A stretch of 64,000 nucleotides of DNA from Plasmodium brasilianum (taxonomy: Eukaryota > Apicomplexa > Aconoidasida > Haemosporida > Plasmodiidae): positions 910,001 to 974,000 of the forward strand of contig NC_090117.1 in the NCBI RefSeq assembly GCF_023973825.1, in the 5' to 3' direction. The notes beneath the pieces were generated by a model, which ran no database searches, had not been told where the DNA came from, and saw only the letters and a list, made by a program, of their open reading frames with translations. Both the position numbers and the translations under genes were made by a program. Shown one piece after another: positions 1 to 12,393 of this stretch (position 1 is the first letter of the stretch; each line of letters starts with the position of its first letter).

Positions 1-105
1 GCGCCAAACAGGTTGTAATTATGTATATATAATGCATATTCCATTTTGCACTTTTCTTTTTTTTTTCTTTTCTGGTAACACACTGCTATCTATTTTTATA
101 TTTAC

Positions 106-488
106 TTGTGAAACGGGTTATTAGGAATTGACTGAAAAAACTGAACCGTTTTTTTTAATTTTGGCGTTAAGTTATAGTATTCAATATTTGAATTTTCAGG
201 AGACTGATTTCCGACTAATTGGTTAAAGATATCCTTTAAAACATTTTTGCCTTTCCCATTTCTTAGTTTATAATTTTTTATATATAACAATGAATCGTGT
301 TTAGATTTTTGTATTTTTTTTTTTCTATATAATAAAATTCCTTTTTTTGTAATTCTTAAGATATTTTCTTTGTTAGTATTATGGTTCATATATTTTCCAT
401 TTTTGATAGACTTAATTAAAATTGAACATAAGCATATAATAATTTGTATATATATAAAGCAAATTTTTTTTATTTTCTTACTATTCAT
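106..488 (-). CDS. SufE: SufE cysteine-desulfurase activator, apicoplast, 5' exon (partial)
   Basis: Likely the first exon of SufE, which accepts sulfur from SufS for iron-sulfur cluster assembly in the apicoplast. I start at the Met at 488, because a hydrophobic core (about residues 10-24, following basic residues) then forms a signal peptide. An in-frame Met at 530 would add 14 residues. Residues 25-105 are Lys/Asn-rich, as in an apicoplast transit peptide. The last 22 residues (starting LTPKLKKTVQFFQSI) resemble the start of plant and bacterial SufE domains, which begin with a Leu-Pro-x-Leu motif followed by a Phe-Gln-Ser stretch. A donor GTAAAT follows base 106 in phase 2, and the rest, including the catalytic Cys region, lies left of the window. 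It is divergent from the XPG gene. Family assignment rests on this short match. Confidence 0.7.
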
Positions 489-636
489 TTTTTGGAGCAG
501 CGTGAGTTTATTAACACTAAGAACAGTCAATCATTTTTAAAGCAGATTTTTTTAAAAATATACTATGAGAGAAAGGAGTTCGATTCACTTCGATGAATGA
601 TATTCATAAGGCGCATTTTTTACAAATAATGCAAGG

Positions 637-692
637 AAAAAAAAAAAAAGAAAAAGGAAAAACGAAAAAAAAAAAGAAAAGAAAAAGGAAAA

Positions 693-755
<63 letters not shown>

Positions 756-960
756 AAAAAAAGAAAAAGGAAAAAAAAAAAAAAGGAAAAAGGAAAAAAA
801 AAAAAGGAAAAAGGAAAAAGAAAAAGGAAAAAGGAAAAAATGAAAAAAAGAAAAAAAGAAAAAGAAGAAAAACGGAAGAAAAAAGGAAGTAAAACGGAAG
901 AAAAAAATATCAAAAAAGAAGAAAAATATATGAAAAAAAAGAAAAAAAACAACAAACAAG
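637..960 (+). repeat. A-rich polypurine tract
   Basis: About 320 bases of almost pure A and G, mostly A runs broken by single or paired G. It reads as poly-Lys on one strand and poly-Phe on the other, so long ORFs here are meaningless. It lies upstream of SufE. Confidence 0.85.
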
Positions 961-1061
961 CAAACAAATAAGAATAATTCAAGCGACAAAATGTAATTAA
1001 AATAATTTATAGGCTGATATACTGGAAAAGGAACAGGTGTTACAATATTACCCACACATTG

Positions 1062-1062
<1 letters not shown>

Positions 1063-1105
<43 letters not shown>
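1063..1105. repeat. TA dinucleotide microsatellite
   Basis: An uninterrupted run of about 20 TA units in the spacer. Confidence 0.9.
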
Positions 1106-1109
<4 letters not shown>

Positions 1110-1571
1110 ACATCACATGATGTGTATTATTACATGTCACTACTTTGTGGTTATAAATAAATGTAGAGGGAGAAACTATTGTGTGAACAAGTCATAATTT
1201 TTTCGAATCTATTTAAATAATTGTATGAACACGTAATAAAAAAAAATTTTCTTTTTCGTACATTCCCATTTTTTATAACGTTGTATAAACAATACATATA
1301 AAATCCGAAATTTAAAGCATAAAGGAGGCACACACAAAAAGAGAAAAACAAATAAACAAATAAATAAGTAAATAAATATAAAAAAATATATATAGATTAA
1401 TAGATGCATAGATTAATATATTAACATATATATATGAAAATAAAAATCTTCTTTTGGGGGATGGGTAAGCAAATAAGATATCGTAACAAAAAATCTATAC
1501 GACATGAACTGGCAATAATTTATTCTAATTTTTTTTTCTAACCAAGTCAGCAATTAAAATGGGAAAAAAAA

Positions 1572-1850
1572 AAAATAAAATAAAATAAAAATAAGAATTA
1601 AAATAAAATAAAAATAAGAATTAAAATAAGATTAAAAATAAGAATTAAAATAAAATAAAAATAAGAATTAAAATAAAATAAAAATAAGAATTAGAATAAA
1701 ATAAAAATAAGAATTAAAATAAAATAAAAATAAGAATTAAAATAAGATTAAAAATAAGAATAAAAATAAGAATAAAATTAAGATTAAAAATAAAAATACA
1801 AATAATATTAAAAATAAAAATACAAATAAAAATACAAATAAAAGTTCAAT
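1572..1850 (+). repeat. 23-bp A-rich minisatellite
   Basis: Tandem copies of a 23-bp unit made of AAAAT and AAGAATT blocks, clean to about 1765 and degenerate after that. It ends about 725 bp upstream of the XPG start codon. Confidence 0.8.
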
Positions 1851-2575
1851 AAAAATCACAAAAATGTATTTATTTTGAAACTATATAATGTAACCTCTCT
1901 TTTTTTTTTTTTTTTATTTTAAAATTTAAACGTTTAAGCTTAATTTTTTTTAATCATTTAAAATATATATATTTGTACGAGCTCGTGTTCTGATGGGTTT
2001 TATGTACATACGTACGTATATATATATATATATACGTGTGCACATATTTAATTACATTTGATAGCTTTTTCCAGAGGGACAAGATTGTTGGATGTCTAGT
2101 CCCTATAACATATTCAGTATATTTTTTTATATGCCTTTTATTGATGTGCGTATTGCATTTATATGATATAAATAGAGAAGGTTCCTTTTTTCTTTTTAAA
2201 TATATATGTATAATTTTTTTTAAGTTTTAATTGGTATATTTTATTTGTAAAATGTACTCTTTTTTTTTCTTTTTTTTTTTTTAAATTTCCTATGAATTAT
2301 TATTAAGTTCGAGTAAAACGCTTTGTATATAGTTACGCATTTAATCTTCAAGTACAGATAAAATAAATAAAAAAAAAAAATACAAACGTATGATTGTTTG
2401 TTTTTTTGTTTGTATGTATGTATGCCTGTACGTATGTCTGCACGTTTGTTTGTCCTTATGTCTTTATTTATTGCCAGTACGTATGTATCTGTTTGTGTAT
2501 GAGTAGGCATGCCGAAGTAAAGGGCGTAGTGGGAAAACGTGTAAGGTGAGACCTTTATAATTAGCTCAAAAAAAG

Positions 2576-5454
2576 ATGGGAGTGAAAGGCCTTTGGTCGA
2601 TAGTATCCCCTGTGGGGGTTCGGGTAAATCCTGAGATTTTTACAGGGAAAAGAATAGCAATAGATGTAAGTATATGGCTATATGAATTGACATATGCAAA
2701 TAATATGAAAGTACTTCGAAATAATTCCTTTGATCATTTAGGTATTTTTAATGATTTGTGGTTAGATTTTTCTGAAAATATGAATAATGAAATTAAAACA
2801 GATAGTTTAAAAAAAGCACACTTATATTTTTTTTTTTTAAGAATATGTAAACTGCTTTATTATAACATAAGACCCATTTTTGTATTTGATGGGAATCCAC
2901 CTGAACTGAAAAGAAAAACTATATTTCAAAGAAGCATAAAAAGACGAAATCATGAAGAAAGATTTAAGAAAACTGCCGAAAAATTAATTTATAATTATTA
3001 TCAAAGAACATTATTAAAATCTTTGAAAAATAAAAAAAGCACGTCAAACAGGCAAATGGAGTATGAAAAAGGTGCTCTTGATAAAAATGGAATAACGAAT
3101 TATACAGCACCTCCATCTAATAATTTAGTAGAAATTTATGACAGCATTAAAGAAAAGGATGCATCTCTAAGTAGTATGGTTGAACAGGTTGGTAATGTTC
3201 AAGTAAGTGTGAAGGATGTTTTGAGTATTTGTAATGATGATGATTTAAAAAAAATACAAAATAAAGTGTTTACGTTAACTGATATGGATATTCTTACGAA
3301 ACTGAGTGACCAGAATGAAGTGTCGAATAGAAGCAGATTAACGAATGATAATAAAGAGGTGGAGAAAAAAAAAGACACGATGGAAACTTCAGGGCGAACG
3401 GAGGAAAATGAAATGTGTGGTAAGGACCACGTAGATGTGGAAAATGGTGATAGTGATGTTCATAATGATAATGAAGGGGACAAGGATGAGAATGACAATG
3501 AGAATGACAATGCCAGTGAGAATGAGGAAATACCCGCTATTAGGAATAATGATAATGCTAACAACATTGATAACGAAATAAACGAAGAAATTGTAAGAAA
3601 AAAAATCATTGCTAGGAAGAAATATTATGAAAACATTCCCAAAAATTTTAAAGGCTTTTTATGTATGAGAAGACCGGTAGATATTATTGATATAAGCAAT
3701 TATAATACGGACATTATGGAGTTTACAGAAAGGTTAAAGGTAAACGATGGAAAATATGGTCGTAAGGGAAACACAGACAATATAACTTTTAAAAAATATG
3801 GCACTTCATCAAACATTGTTGGAACTATGGTACAGGTCGACGAAAAGGGGAGAGACGATTTTATGCACGGAAGAACAGGTTACTACACGGGAGGTAGCAA
3901 AGAGAATAGGGTTGAGAATTGTGGTGAATGTAGCGGCTCCAATAGTAGTTACAATTACGATGGAAATAATAATGATAGTGCAGGAGAAGGTAACGTGTTC
4001 GACATAGAGCACATACACTCATCGAATGATACTTTATATAGGACGGTAGCAAGAGATAACTATAGCACAGGTGCTAATGCAGGTGATAGCACAAAAGCCA
4101 TTGCTAACGTAGGTGTTAACGTTGGAGCTGACGTTGATTCGGATGATAGGCCCAGTGAAAAGAGCGTTGGGTCTAATGTAGAGAAGGGGAAAAAAGACAT
4201 AAACATACTGGAACTGCCATCTACTATTAGCAGTTCCAACCTTTTCCTAGATGGCAAGGATGAATACAAAGTGTATTATGTAAATAATGAGGAAATTAAA
4301 ATACCCATGTTTAAAGAAATTAATAAAGAAATATTTGAAAAGCTTCCAATTAAATTGCAGTATCAAATTCTACAAGATATAAAGGAAGAGTGGTATACAG
4401 ATAATAGAATAAAAGCAATAAAATCTAAAGATAACATGGACATATTTTCACAAGTGCAATTAGAAACTTATGTAAGGATGATAAAAACAGATTTCGAAAT
4501 AGAAAAATTAAAAATAAAAATGGCCGAGAATATTCAAAATGTGGAAGGGGAACTAATTATAAATAAAGAGCTGTCCAAACGTTTTGATAGTTTGCATATT
4601 AGGGATTATAATGATATTAAAAAGATGAAGAAAAGGAAGAGGAAGAAATATATAAATGATATACTTAATAATTGCTACTTTGAGAATCAGAGTGGCGCTT
4701 ATGAGGACCTATACATTAAGGAGGAGGGGGGAGAGAAAGAAATGGGGGTAGTATCATTGATAGAGATAGGAGCAGGGGAAGGAGCAGTAACTATGGATGT
4801 AGCGGAGGAAGAATCACAGGCTGGTAATGACGAATACACGAAAAGACATAACAGAGAAATAGATGAAAGTTGTAATACAAAAGAATGGAATAAAGGTGTA
4901 GAATTACGGACTATTCAAATGCGTATTTTTAAAAAAGAGGAAACTGAAGAGGAAAAAAAAAAAGCGTTCATAAAAATGGAAAACGAATTTAGAAAAGATC
5001 TCTTACTAGATGATAAGGAAATTTTTGGTAACGATTTTTTGGACATGGTGGTTGTAAATCAGAAGGAAGATTTAAAAAACATGAACAGTTCAGGTGATGA
5101 TAAATTTATTCCAAAGTGTAATCAGGAAAGAGAAAAGGAAGCAGTTAAGTACATTGATCTAATTGATGTTGAATGTGAATCGAGTAAGAGGTATAGGAAA
5201 AGTGTAAGTAATGCCCCTTATGGAGAGGTAATAAATATATGTGGAGAAGAGAAGGCTGTGGATATAGGTGAACACAATGAAATAAAAAGCGTCCTATTAG
5301 ACAAGACTAACGGGGAAAGTGGACAGTTAAAAGAAGCATCATTAATTCATGATATTGAAGGAACAGAAGAGAGGAGAAATGGAGCATCCAGCGAGTTATC
5401 TAGTTATGTTGTCGTTGATGATGATGAAGTTGACAGTGATCATGTTGTTCATGT

Positions 5455-5485
<31 letters not shown>

Positions 5486-7621
5486 AATGATGATAATGAT
5501 GATAATGATGATGTTGTTCATGTTGATGTTGATGATGATGATGATGATGATAATGATGATGATGATAATGATGATGATGATAATGTTGTTCATGTTGTTG
5601 ATGATGATAATAATGTTCAGGGAGATAATGATGACGACTTTGAAAATTGCAGTGTTCAGGAAAAGGAAGTTTTTGATGATAGGGCCTTGCATCATGGTCA
5701 AGATGTTGAAATAGATTTAACATATGAGGATGAACTGCCTGATGGGGGTAGAAAGATGGATGTCAGTGAGTTGGCGATGGATGACCCGTTTGAAAGGGTA
5801 AGTCGAGATAATAATGATGAAGATGGCAATGAAGCAAATGATGAAGATGGTGGTGTTGTCTTTGCATGTGTGAGCAACGCAGATCGGGATATCAACAGCT
5901 TAGATGGTAGTAGAATTCGTAGCTGTAGTAGCAATGTAAGCGAAAGTGCTGCAGGGAAAGGGGGGAACAACGAAGTTTATATCTGCACTACTGACAACTG
6001 CAAATATGGTTACGAAGATGAAGATGAAAACAGATTCAATAATAAAATTATAGAAGAAAGTTCAGATATGAGAGAGGATAAAATAAATGTTTTAGAAGAC
6101 CAACAGATGGAAGCAAAAGGCCCAGTTGACCGTGATAAGGAGGGGGACTACGAACCAATTAACAGATCGATTGATAAGTTAGCGTTCCAACAAGAATGTG
6201 AAGAGAGTAAACAAAATGAAGAAATTAAAGGGGAGAAAAAATGTATTAATGAGCATTTTTCGGAAAGTCCACATGATGATGGTAAACAAATGAATGCTCC
6301 AGATGAATTGATAAAAGTAAGGAGTAGAAAAAGTTTTCTTACCAAAGAGGAAATTAATAACTTGTTATTAAACAAAGGGGATATAAGTAATGTGGGAAAG
6401 GAAGTAAGTCATTTTGAACTTATACTAAACACTAAGGAGTTGATGGACAAATTTACAGCAGAAATGGATGGCGGTGGAGATGATGCTATAGATGGCAATA
6501 GACACTTCGAGCAGAGTGAGAGTGTGCAGCACATGGACCAAGACGACTGTGCATATTTTGAATATCTGGAGGATAGTAAAGTCATTGACTCATACATAAA
6601 CGAAACGAATAAAGAAAAGGATGAGTTGATAAAAGAATATAAAAAATTAAAAAAGAACAATATAGAAATAAATGATGAAATGAATGATGATATTAAACTA
6701 TTGCTAAACTTTTTTGGAATTCCATATGTACAGTCTCCATGTGAAGCAGAAGCTCAATGTTCATACTTAAATAATCAGAATTATTGTGATGCTATTATAA
6801 GCGATGATTCTGATGTATTAGTATTTAGTGGAAAGACAATTATAAAAAATTTTTTTAATAGAAAAAAAACAGTAGAAGTATATGAAAAGAAATTGATAGA
6901 AGATAAACTAGGTTTATATCAGGAAGAATTAATTAATATATCATTATTATGTGGATGTGATTATACTATTGGTGTATATGGGATAGGTATAGTGAATGCG
7001 TTAGAAATAATTAAAGCTTTTCCTAGTTTTGATGATTTAAAAATTTTAAAAGAAATAGTTTCTAATCCTTTTAGAGATATAAATATGGATAACTATAATG
7101 ATGATATAAAACATTTTTTAGAAACTCATAAAAATTATAAATTGAATTGGGTATTTCCAAATAATTTCCCAGATAGACAAGTATATAAATGCTTTAAATA
7201 CCCCAAGGTATGTACTGATATTAAAAAATTTGAATGGCATTTTCCAAACATCAGCCATATTACGAAATTTCTAAATACTGCTACCAACATTCCTGAGGAA
7301 AAAATTTTTAACGTTCTTAACCCTATTTTACTTAAGTACGATATCAAGGTTCGAAGTTACCAACTCAAAATCGAAGATTTCTTTCCCATCATTGAGCGGA
7401 AGCGAAAGAGTGTCGATGATTTGATCGACATTATTCGAGCAAGCAAAAAGGGGGGAAGCGGTACAAAGGGTGGAAATAGAACGAAGGGGGGAAGTGGCTT
7501 AATGGACCAGACTATTACCTCTTTGATTGATGTTAACCCCGCTGGCATAATTAAGTCGAAGCGGATGACAAGGGCCTTGGACCACATAAAGAAGAGGAGG
7601 AGCACTAAGAAAAAGAAGTAG
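2576..7621 (+). CDS. XPG: XPG/RAD2 structure-specific DNA repair endonuclease
   Basis: A 1681-residue nuclear nuclease expected to cut 3' of the bubble in nucleotide excision repair. The XPG N domain occupies residues 1 to about 130 (start MGVKGLW, metal-ligand Asp30, FVFDGNPP with Asp105). The I domain spans about 1374-1480, with the CEAEA motif (Glu1390, Glu1392), the SDDSD motif (Asp1411, Asp1413) and Asp1462 in CGCDYT, followed by a helix-hairpin-helix. The two halves are separated by about 1240 residues of acidic low-complexity sequence, as in XPG/RAD2 but not FEN1 or EXO1. An Asp run with Asn and VVHV units covers about residues 955-1020. A PIP-box (QLKIEDFF) lies at 1596-1603 and the C-terminus is a Lys/Arg tail that could be a nuclear signal. 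It is one exon and longer than human XPG (1186 residues). All catalytic residues are present. Confidence 0.95.
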
Positions 7622-8264
7622 TACACAAAGCAGTAGTCGTTATGGAGAGTGGGGTACTTACTAGTTGTAGCATTTATAAAACTTGGCACTTTCGCGCAAG
7701 GGAAATTTTCTCGTGCTTCCTTACCCCGTGTTCTTGTTGGTGCACCTTCCTATTGTATCTTCGTCTTTTTCCGCTTGGTGCATTTATGCTATTCGTTATT
7801 TTTTATTTGTTATTTGTTATTTGTTATTTGTTATTTGTTATTTTTTATTTGTTATTTGTTATTTGTTATTTGTTATTTTTTATTTTTTATTTGTTATTTT
7901 TTATTCTTTATTTTTTATTTTTTATTTGTTATTTTTTATTCTTTATTTTTTATTTTTTATTTGTTATTTTTTATTCTTTATTTTTTATTTTTTATTTGTT
8001 ATTTTTTATTCTTTATTTTTTATTTTTTATTCTTTATTTTTTATTCTTTATTTTTTATTTTTTATTCTTTATTTTTTATTCTTTATTTTTTATTTCGTTT
8101 TATTTTTTTATTTTTTCTTTCAAATTTTATCGTGTTATTTTTTAGTTGACATTTTAGTATCTTTTAATTTTAGCGGTGATTACACGCAATTGTACGTGGT
8201 TACATGTATATATGTACGTATGTATATATGCATGCATATATATATGTGTATATATATATATATA

Positions 8265-8295
<31 letters not shown>

Positions 8296-8526
8296 GTGTA
8301 TGTAAGCATACGTGTAGGGAAACATATACAGAATGCGCGTGCCACCCATTTGTGGTGAACTGCGAATGAAAAAAATTTTTTAAAAACTTGAATTTGTAAA
8401 TGAATTTGTCGATTTTTTTAAATATCATTGAGTGTATGTAGATCAACACTTCCGTAATTGGTGTAACTGATGCACCTGCCGTGCGTGTGGCTAACCAATT
8501 TGTACAGGAATAGTTTACGCAACCAT
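7622..8526. other. Convergent XPG/RPN1 intergenic region
   Basis: About 0.9 kb between two convergent genes. It holds the pyrimidine minisatellite at 7795-8096 and a GTATATAT-rich tract at about 8200-8310. No gene is supported. Confidence 0.6.
7795..8096 (+). repeat. TTATTTGTTATT / TTTTTTATTCTTTA tandem array
   Basis: About 300 bp of short T-rich units (TTATTTG, TTATTTTT, ATTCTTT) open in all three plus frames, which explains the three overlapping hydrophobic ORFs seen here. It lies in the 3' flank shared by XPG and RPN1. Confidence 0.85.
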
Positions 8527-11500
8527 TCAATTGGCAGTTGGTGGGATATAATTAGGGTCCTTTTTGAGGATAACAATTCCTTCTAGGGTATCGCTGATTG
8601 GAATATCTTCAATGGGGAGGGGGGTGTAAAAAAAAAAAAAAATTAAAAAAAAATAAAATAAATTAATGCGTAAATAAGGGTTGGGAAATGCGTTAAATGA
8701 ACAAAAATATGCATAACGGGCCACTTCACTTGTGGAGGAGTATGTTCTAAAATGCACTTGTTCGATATTTTTTTTTCTTTTTTTTTTTTTTTATTTCGTA
8801 AAAATTGTTACATTCTTCGGTGGCAATTTCCGCTCGATCTGTGTGCAAGAGTAAAACGGGAGTAACGTGAGTTTGAAATCCTGTTATCGTTTTGGGTTTT
8901 CCCGCTTGTCCAACAACATCAACCGCCTGGTAAAAAGGTCGAGAAAATGTATTCAAAAGGCACATGCCAATAATATACATGAAAAGATAGAATATACAAA
9001 AAAAAAAAAAAAAAAAAAAAGAAAAATGGCGAAGTAGATACATTATATTTTTTACTCGTGATAGCTGTAATATATATTTATTATTTTTTTTTTTCCCGAG
9101 CTTCACCTGTCCAACGCGCACAGAGATGGGAAGTGGTTCCAAATTTTCGTTGACTGTTACTAGCATTCTGGGATAAATACAAGGCACCAAATGATAGAGC
9201 AGATAATGATATTTGCCTAATATTGTTGACTTCAATTGCAAGCATGCATGTATTGTTATTAATAGAGATCCTAAGGAGACGGGGTTAATAATCGAACGAT
9301 TGGAATGCAAAGGGTTGATAGTAAGTAAACCTTTTCCCATATACAGTAAACCTTGTGATAATCTTACAACAAAAGTAGCATTGGTATCTTTACAATAAAA
9401 TGTGGACAATTGTCTTAGTAGAATAGCAATTCTAGAGTTGTTTGTTCCAGCACCAACAAACCCTAAGGAAATAATTGCATGCAAAGCTACATCCGGATCT
9501 TGATCATGTGTTAATTTTGACAAGATATCAACAATGTTTGGTTTTGGAAAGGATGTAAATAATAAGGCCAAAGCAAGTGGAACGGCTTTTTTTTGATTAA
9601 TGCTAGAGTATTGTAAAAAGTGGTCAACAATACGAGTAGTCATCTCTGAGCTTATATCGTCCGTTAGGGCTATGAGTGCAATGTTTAGGATAGCAACACA
9701 CTGGTCCAGGTTGTCTTCCACTGGACTGCTACCACCCATGCCATTGTTTCCACTGATATTTCCGCTCATATTTCCACTGATATTTCCGTTCATATTTCCA
9801 CTGATATTTCCGTTCATATTTCCACTGATATTTCCGCTAATGTTAGCGCCAATATTACTGCTGCTATTGTTACCTGTAGCTGATTTTCCTTCAATGGAAC
9901 TCTTCACGCCTTTTCCAGCATCTCCGGTATTTATCTTCTTATTGTCGATACTTGCTCCTTTATTTTCTGCGTTAGTTATCTTACCATCGATGGAACCGCT
10001 ACTGTTATTATGTGCCTTATTTTCTCCGTTGATCTTTTTGTCGTTTCTTTTTTCGACCAATACTTGTAGCATCTTTTGCACTTTCAATACATCGTTTGAT
10101 CCCGCAAAGGCCATTCCTTCAACTGTTGCTATCATATATTTGGCTATCGGATGTTTGATAACTTCAAGTGCGGATAAGGTAGCTTCACATTTTTCCCTTG
10201 AACAAAGAAACAAAAGACCCAAAGCTACTGCATAGAGCTTCGATATAGGTTGATCTAAACAATTATTTATTTTTTCTCTTTCCAAAATGGTATCAATAAT
10301 ATACTCAGCAATTTCTCTATTTTGTGATCCAACAAATACTAGACCTAGAGATAGAGCTGCAAAAACACTACAATCAATAATACATCCATTGTCAACTAAG
10401 GGAGGAATTAATACATCTAAGAGATTTTCCCTATTCGAACCTGCATATGCATATCCAAATCCTAATATAGCTCCAATTTTTTCTAAAGTATTTTCTGCAT
10501 CAATATGTTCAGATAACAATGCATATGCCGGATCACATTCGTTTTTTATATTTGTACAAGCTATCCCAAATGCCATTAATGAACCTGCTTTTACATATTG
10601 ATCAGTACTATATTGAAATTTATCTATTTGTGATAAACCTTCATCTAGATTCCACATTAGTAATAACCCCATAGATGCTGTTGCACTCATTAAACCATAT
10701 TCCTTATTCTTAAAAATCCATAAAGAGGAATTTACAGTCATTAGTTTATCTTTACAAAAAGATGCATTTACAAATGCATTAACAAATGTAGACGATAAAT
10801 TTTGTTTAGCTGAATCCCATGCATTTGTATTTCTTTTTTCTTCTAAATGGATTTTATAAATATCTTCTGGTAGTTTGGGTTCTTCTACATCTAAATCTTT
10901 TGCTAATTTTAAAAAAATCGGAGATAAATGTTCTCCTGAAGATAAAGTAGATATTTCATTTAAATTCATATTACTATATTTTATTATCTCTTCTTGACTA
11001 AATTCTAAATGTATACAATGTCTAGAACATATTAAGGCCATCTGTTTACATAATAGAGTATCACCACATTCAAAAAAAATTTCTTTTATTTTATCTCTTC
11101 TATTTAATCTTAATAATATTTTTAAATATTCCACATACTTTTTATGTTTTTTTAATATAAGTAATATCACTTCCATTAGTTTATAGTATTCGTCTGTTGA
11201 TGAACTATAATGAGTTAAATTTAACAAATACAATATTGACCTTTCACACGATTTTTCATCAACATATAAATATATATCATTAATTTTATCCACCTCTATC
11301 AGTAGGTCTATAGCCTCGTATTCCGTGTTATGATTAAAGCAGTAGGGAACGACGATGTTCACTAATTCGTACATCTGACTAAGGGTGTTAGCTACTTTGT
11401 TTGAATTGGTCATGTTAACAGCACTTGCCATGTTAGCAGAACTTGTCATATTTGCAGTGCTAGACAATGCAGCTCCATTTGCGTCCTCGTCTTTTAAGTT

Positions 11501-12393
11501 TTTATACTCAGCCAGTAACTTTGTAATTAAATTCTTTATATACTCGTGGCCATAGTTTATTAGATCTTTCTTATTCCCAGAAATAATATATTTCACGATA
11601 TTATTTTCATCTCCTATAGTTGTTGATAATGCACTAATCATGTTGCTTAACTTTCTCTTGCATTCCTCAAATTTCATTTCATTATGTATATCTATCAAAG
11701 AATTATAATGAGACTTCAATACTTTTAAAGCTAGTAAAGAAGAGGTTAAAATTCCACTTGTGTCGATAATTTCTTTATTTAATAATGTGATAGATAAATT
11801 CACTACATTTGGATCATCGTCCTTTAATCTTGTAATTAGCAATTCCAGTTCTTCCTTTTTTTTCTTTTCTTCTTCATTTAATTCTTCATTTTTTATTTTT
11901 ACTTTGTTCAACTTTCTTCTTTTCTCCTCCGCGTCCTTGTCCTTTACCGGCACTTTTATTGAGACTGCCTGAGAGGTAAGATCAACCAAAAAAAAAATAA
12001 ATGAAAACTGCAAAATGAAAACTGCAAAATGAAAAATGAAGTCTACATAATGCAAAAGAAACATGCGTGTACAAAATGTACGTGGACTAACAAACAATTA
12101 ATGAAAATCCACCATTGGGCCTACAAATATCTACGGCGGATATATTCAAATTGTCTGCAAAAAATGCATTTCACTGTTCTGTTGCAAACTATGGCAAACT
12201 GCATGAACTGTTCATGCAAAACGTAGTTACAAGCGCACAAAACGCATGCACAGTTCACACAAAACATATTCACGCGTACACAAAACATATTAAGAGCGCA
12301 CACAAAACGTACTAAGTGTGTACACAAAACTTATTCAATGTATACACATATATACAAATAAGCTTCGTTTACCTTTTTATCTTCTGCTGTCAT
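8527..12393 (-). CDS. RPN1: 26S proteasome regulatory subunit RPN1 (PSMD2)
   Basis: Base subunit of the 19S regulatory particle, which binds ubiquitin receptors and deubiquitinase. My four-exon model is 12393-12373 (7 codons, donor GTAAAC), 11968-9107, 8926-8812 and 8606-8527. All junctions are in phase and give 1025 residues. Residues from about 430 onward carry proteasome/cyclosome helical repeats rich in Gly and Ala. A Gly-Asn-Ile-Ser-Gly-Asn repeat insert lies at about 710-750. The C-terminus is highly conserved: SVRVGQ, then AVDVVGQAGKPKTITGFQTH in exon 3, then a last exon with LEGIVILKKDPNY that matches the human LEGFVILRKNPNY end. The unspliced ORF runs into intron sequence at both ends, so only the spliced model is sensible. 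The gene is convergent with XPG. Confidence 0.93.

Larger units (their letters stand above)
489..2575. other. Divergent SufE/XPG intergenic region
   Basis: This 2.1 kb spacer separates two divergent genes and must hold both promoters, but no specific element can be picked out. It contains an A-rich purine tract, a TA microsatellite and a 23-bp A-rich minisatellite, listed separately. ORFs here are homopolymer artefacts. Confidence 0.6.

Noticed and set aside
570..600. tRNA T-loop-like GTTCGATTC
   Set aside because: No acceptor stem, D-arm or anticodon arm can be folded around it.
585..1055. Poly-Phe and poly-Lys ORFs
   Set aside because: They are direct translations of an A-rich tract on the two strands, with no start context or domain.
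8747..12097. 1116-residue unspliced RPN1 ORF
   Set aside because: Both ends translate introns. The four-exon model restores the conserved C-terminus.
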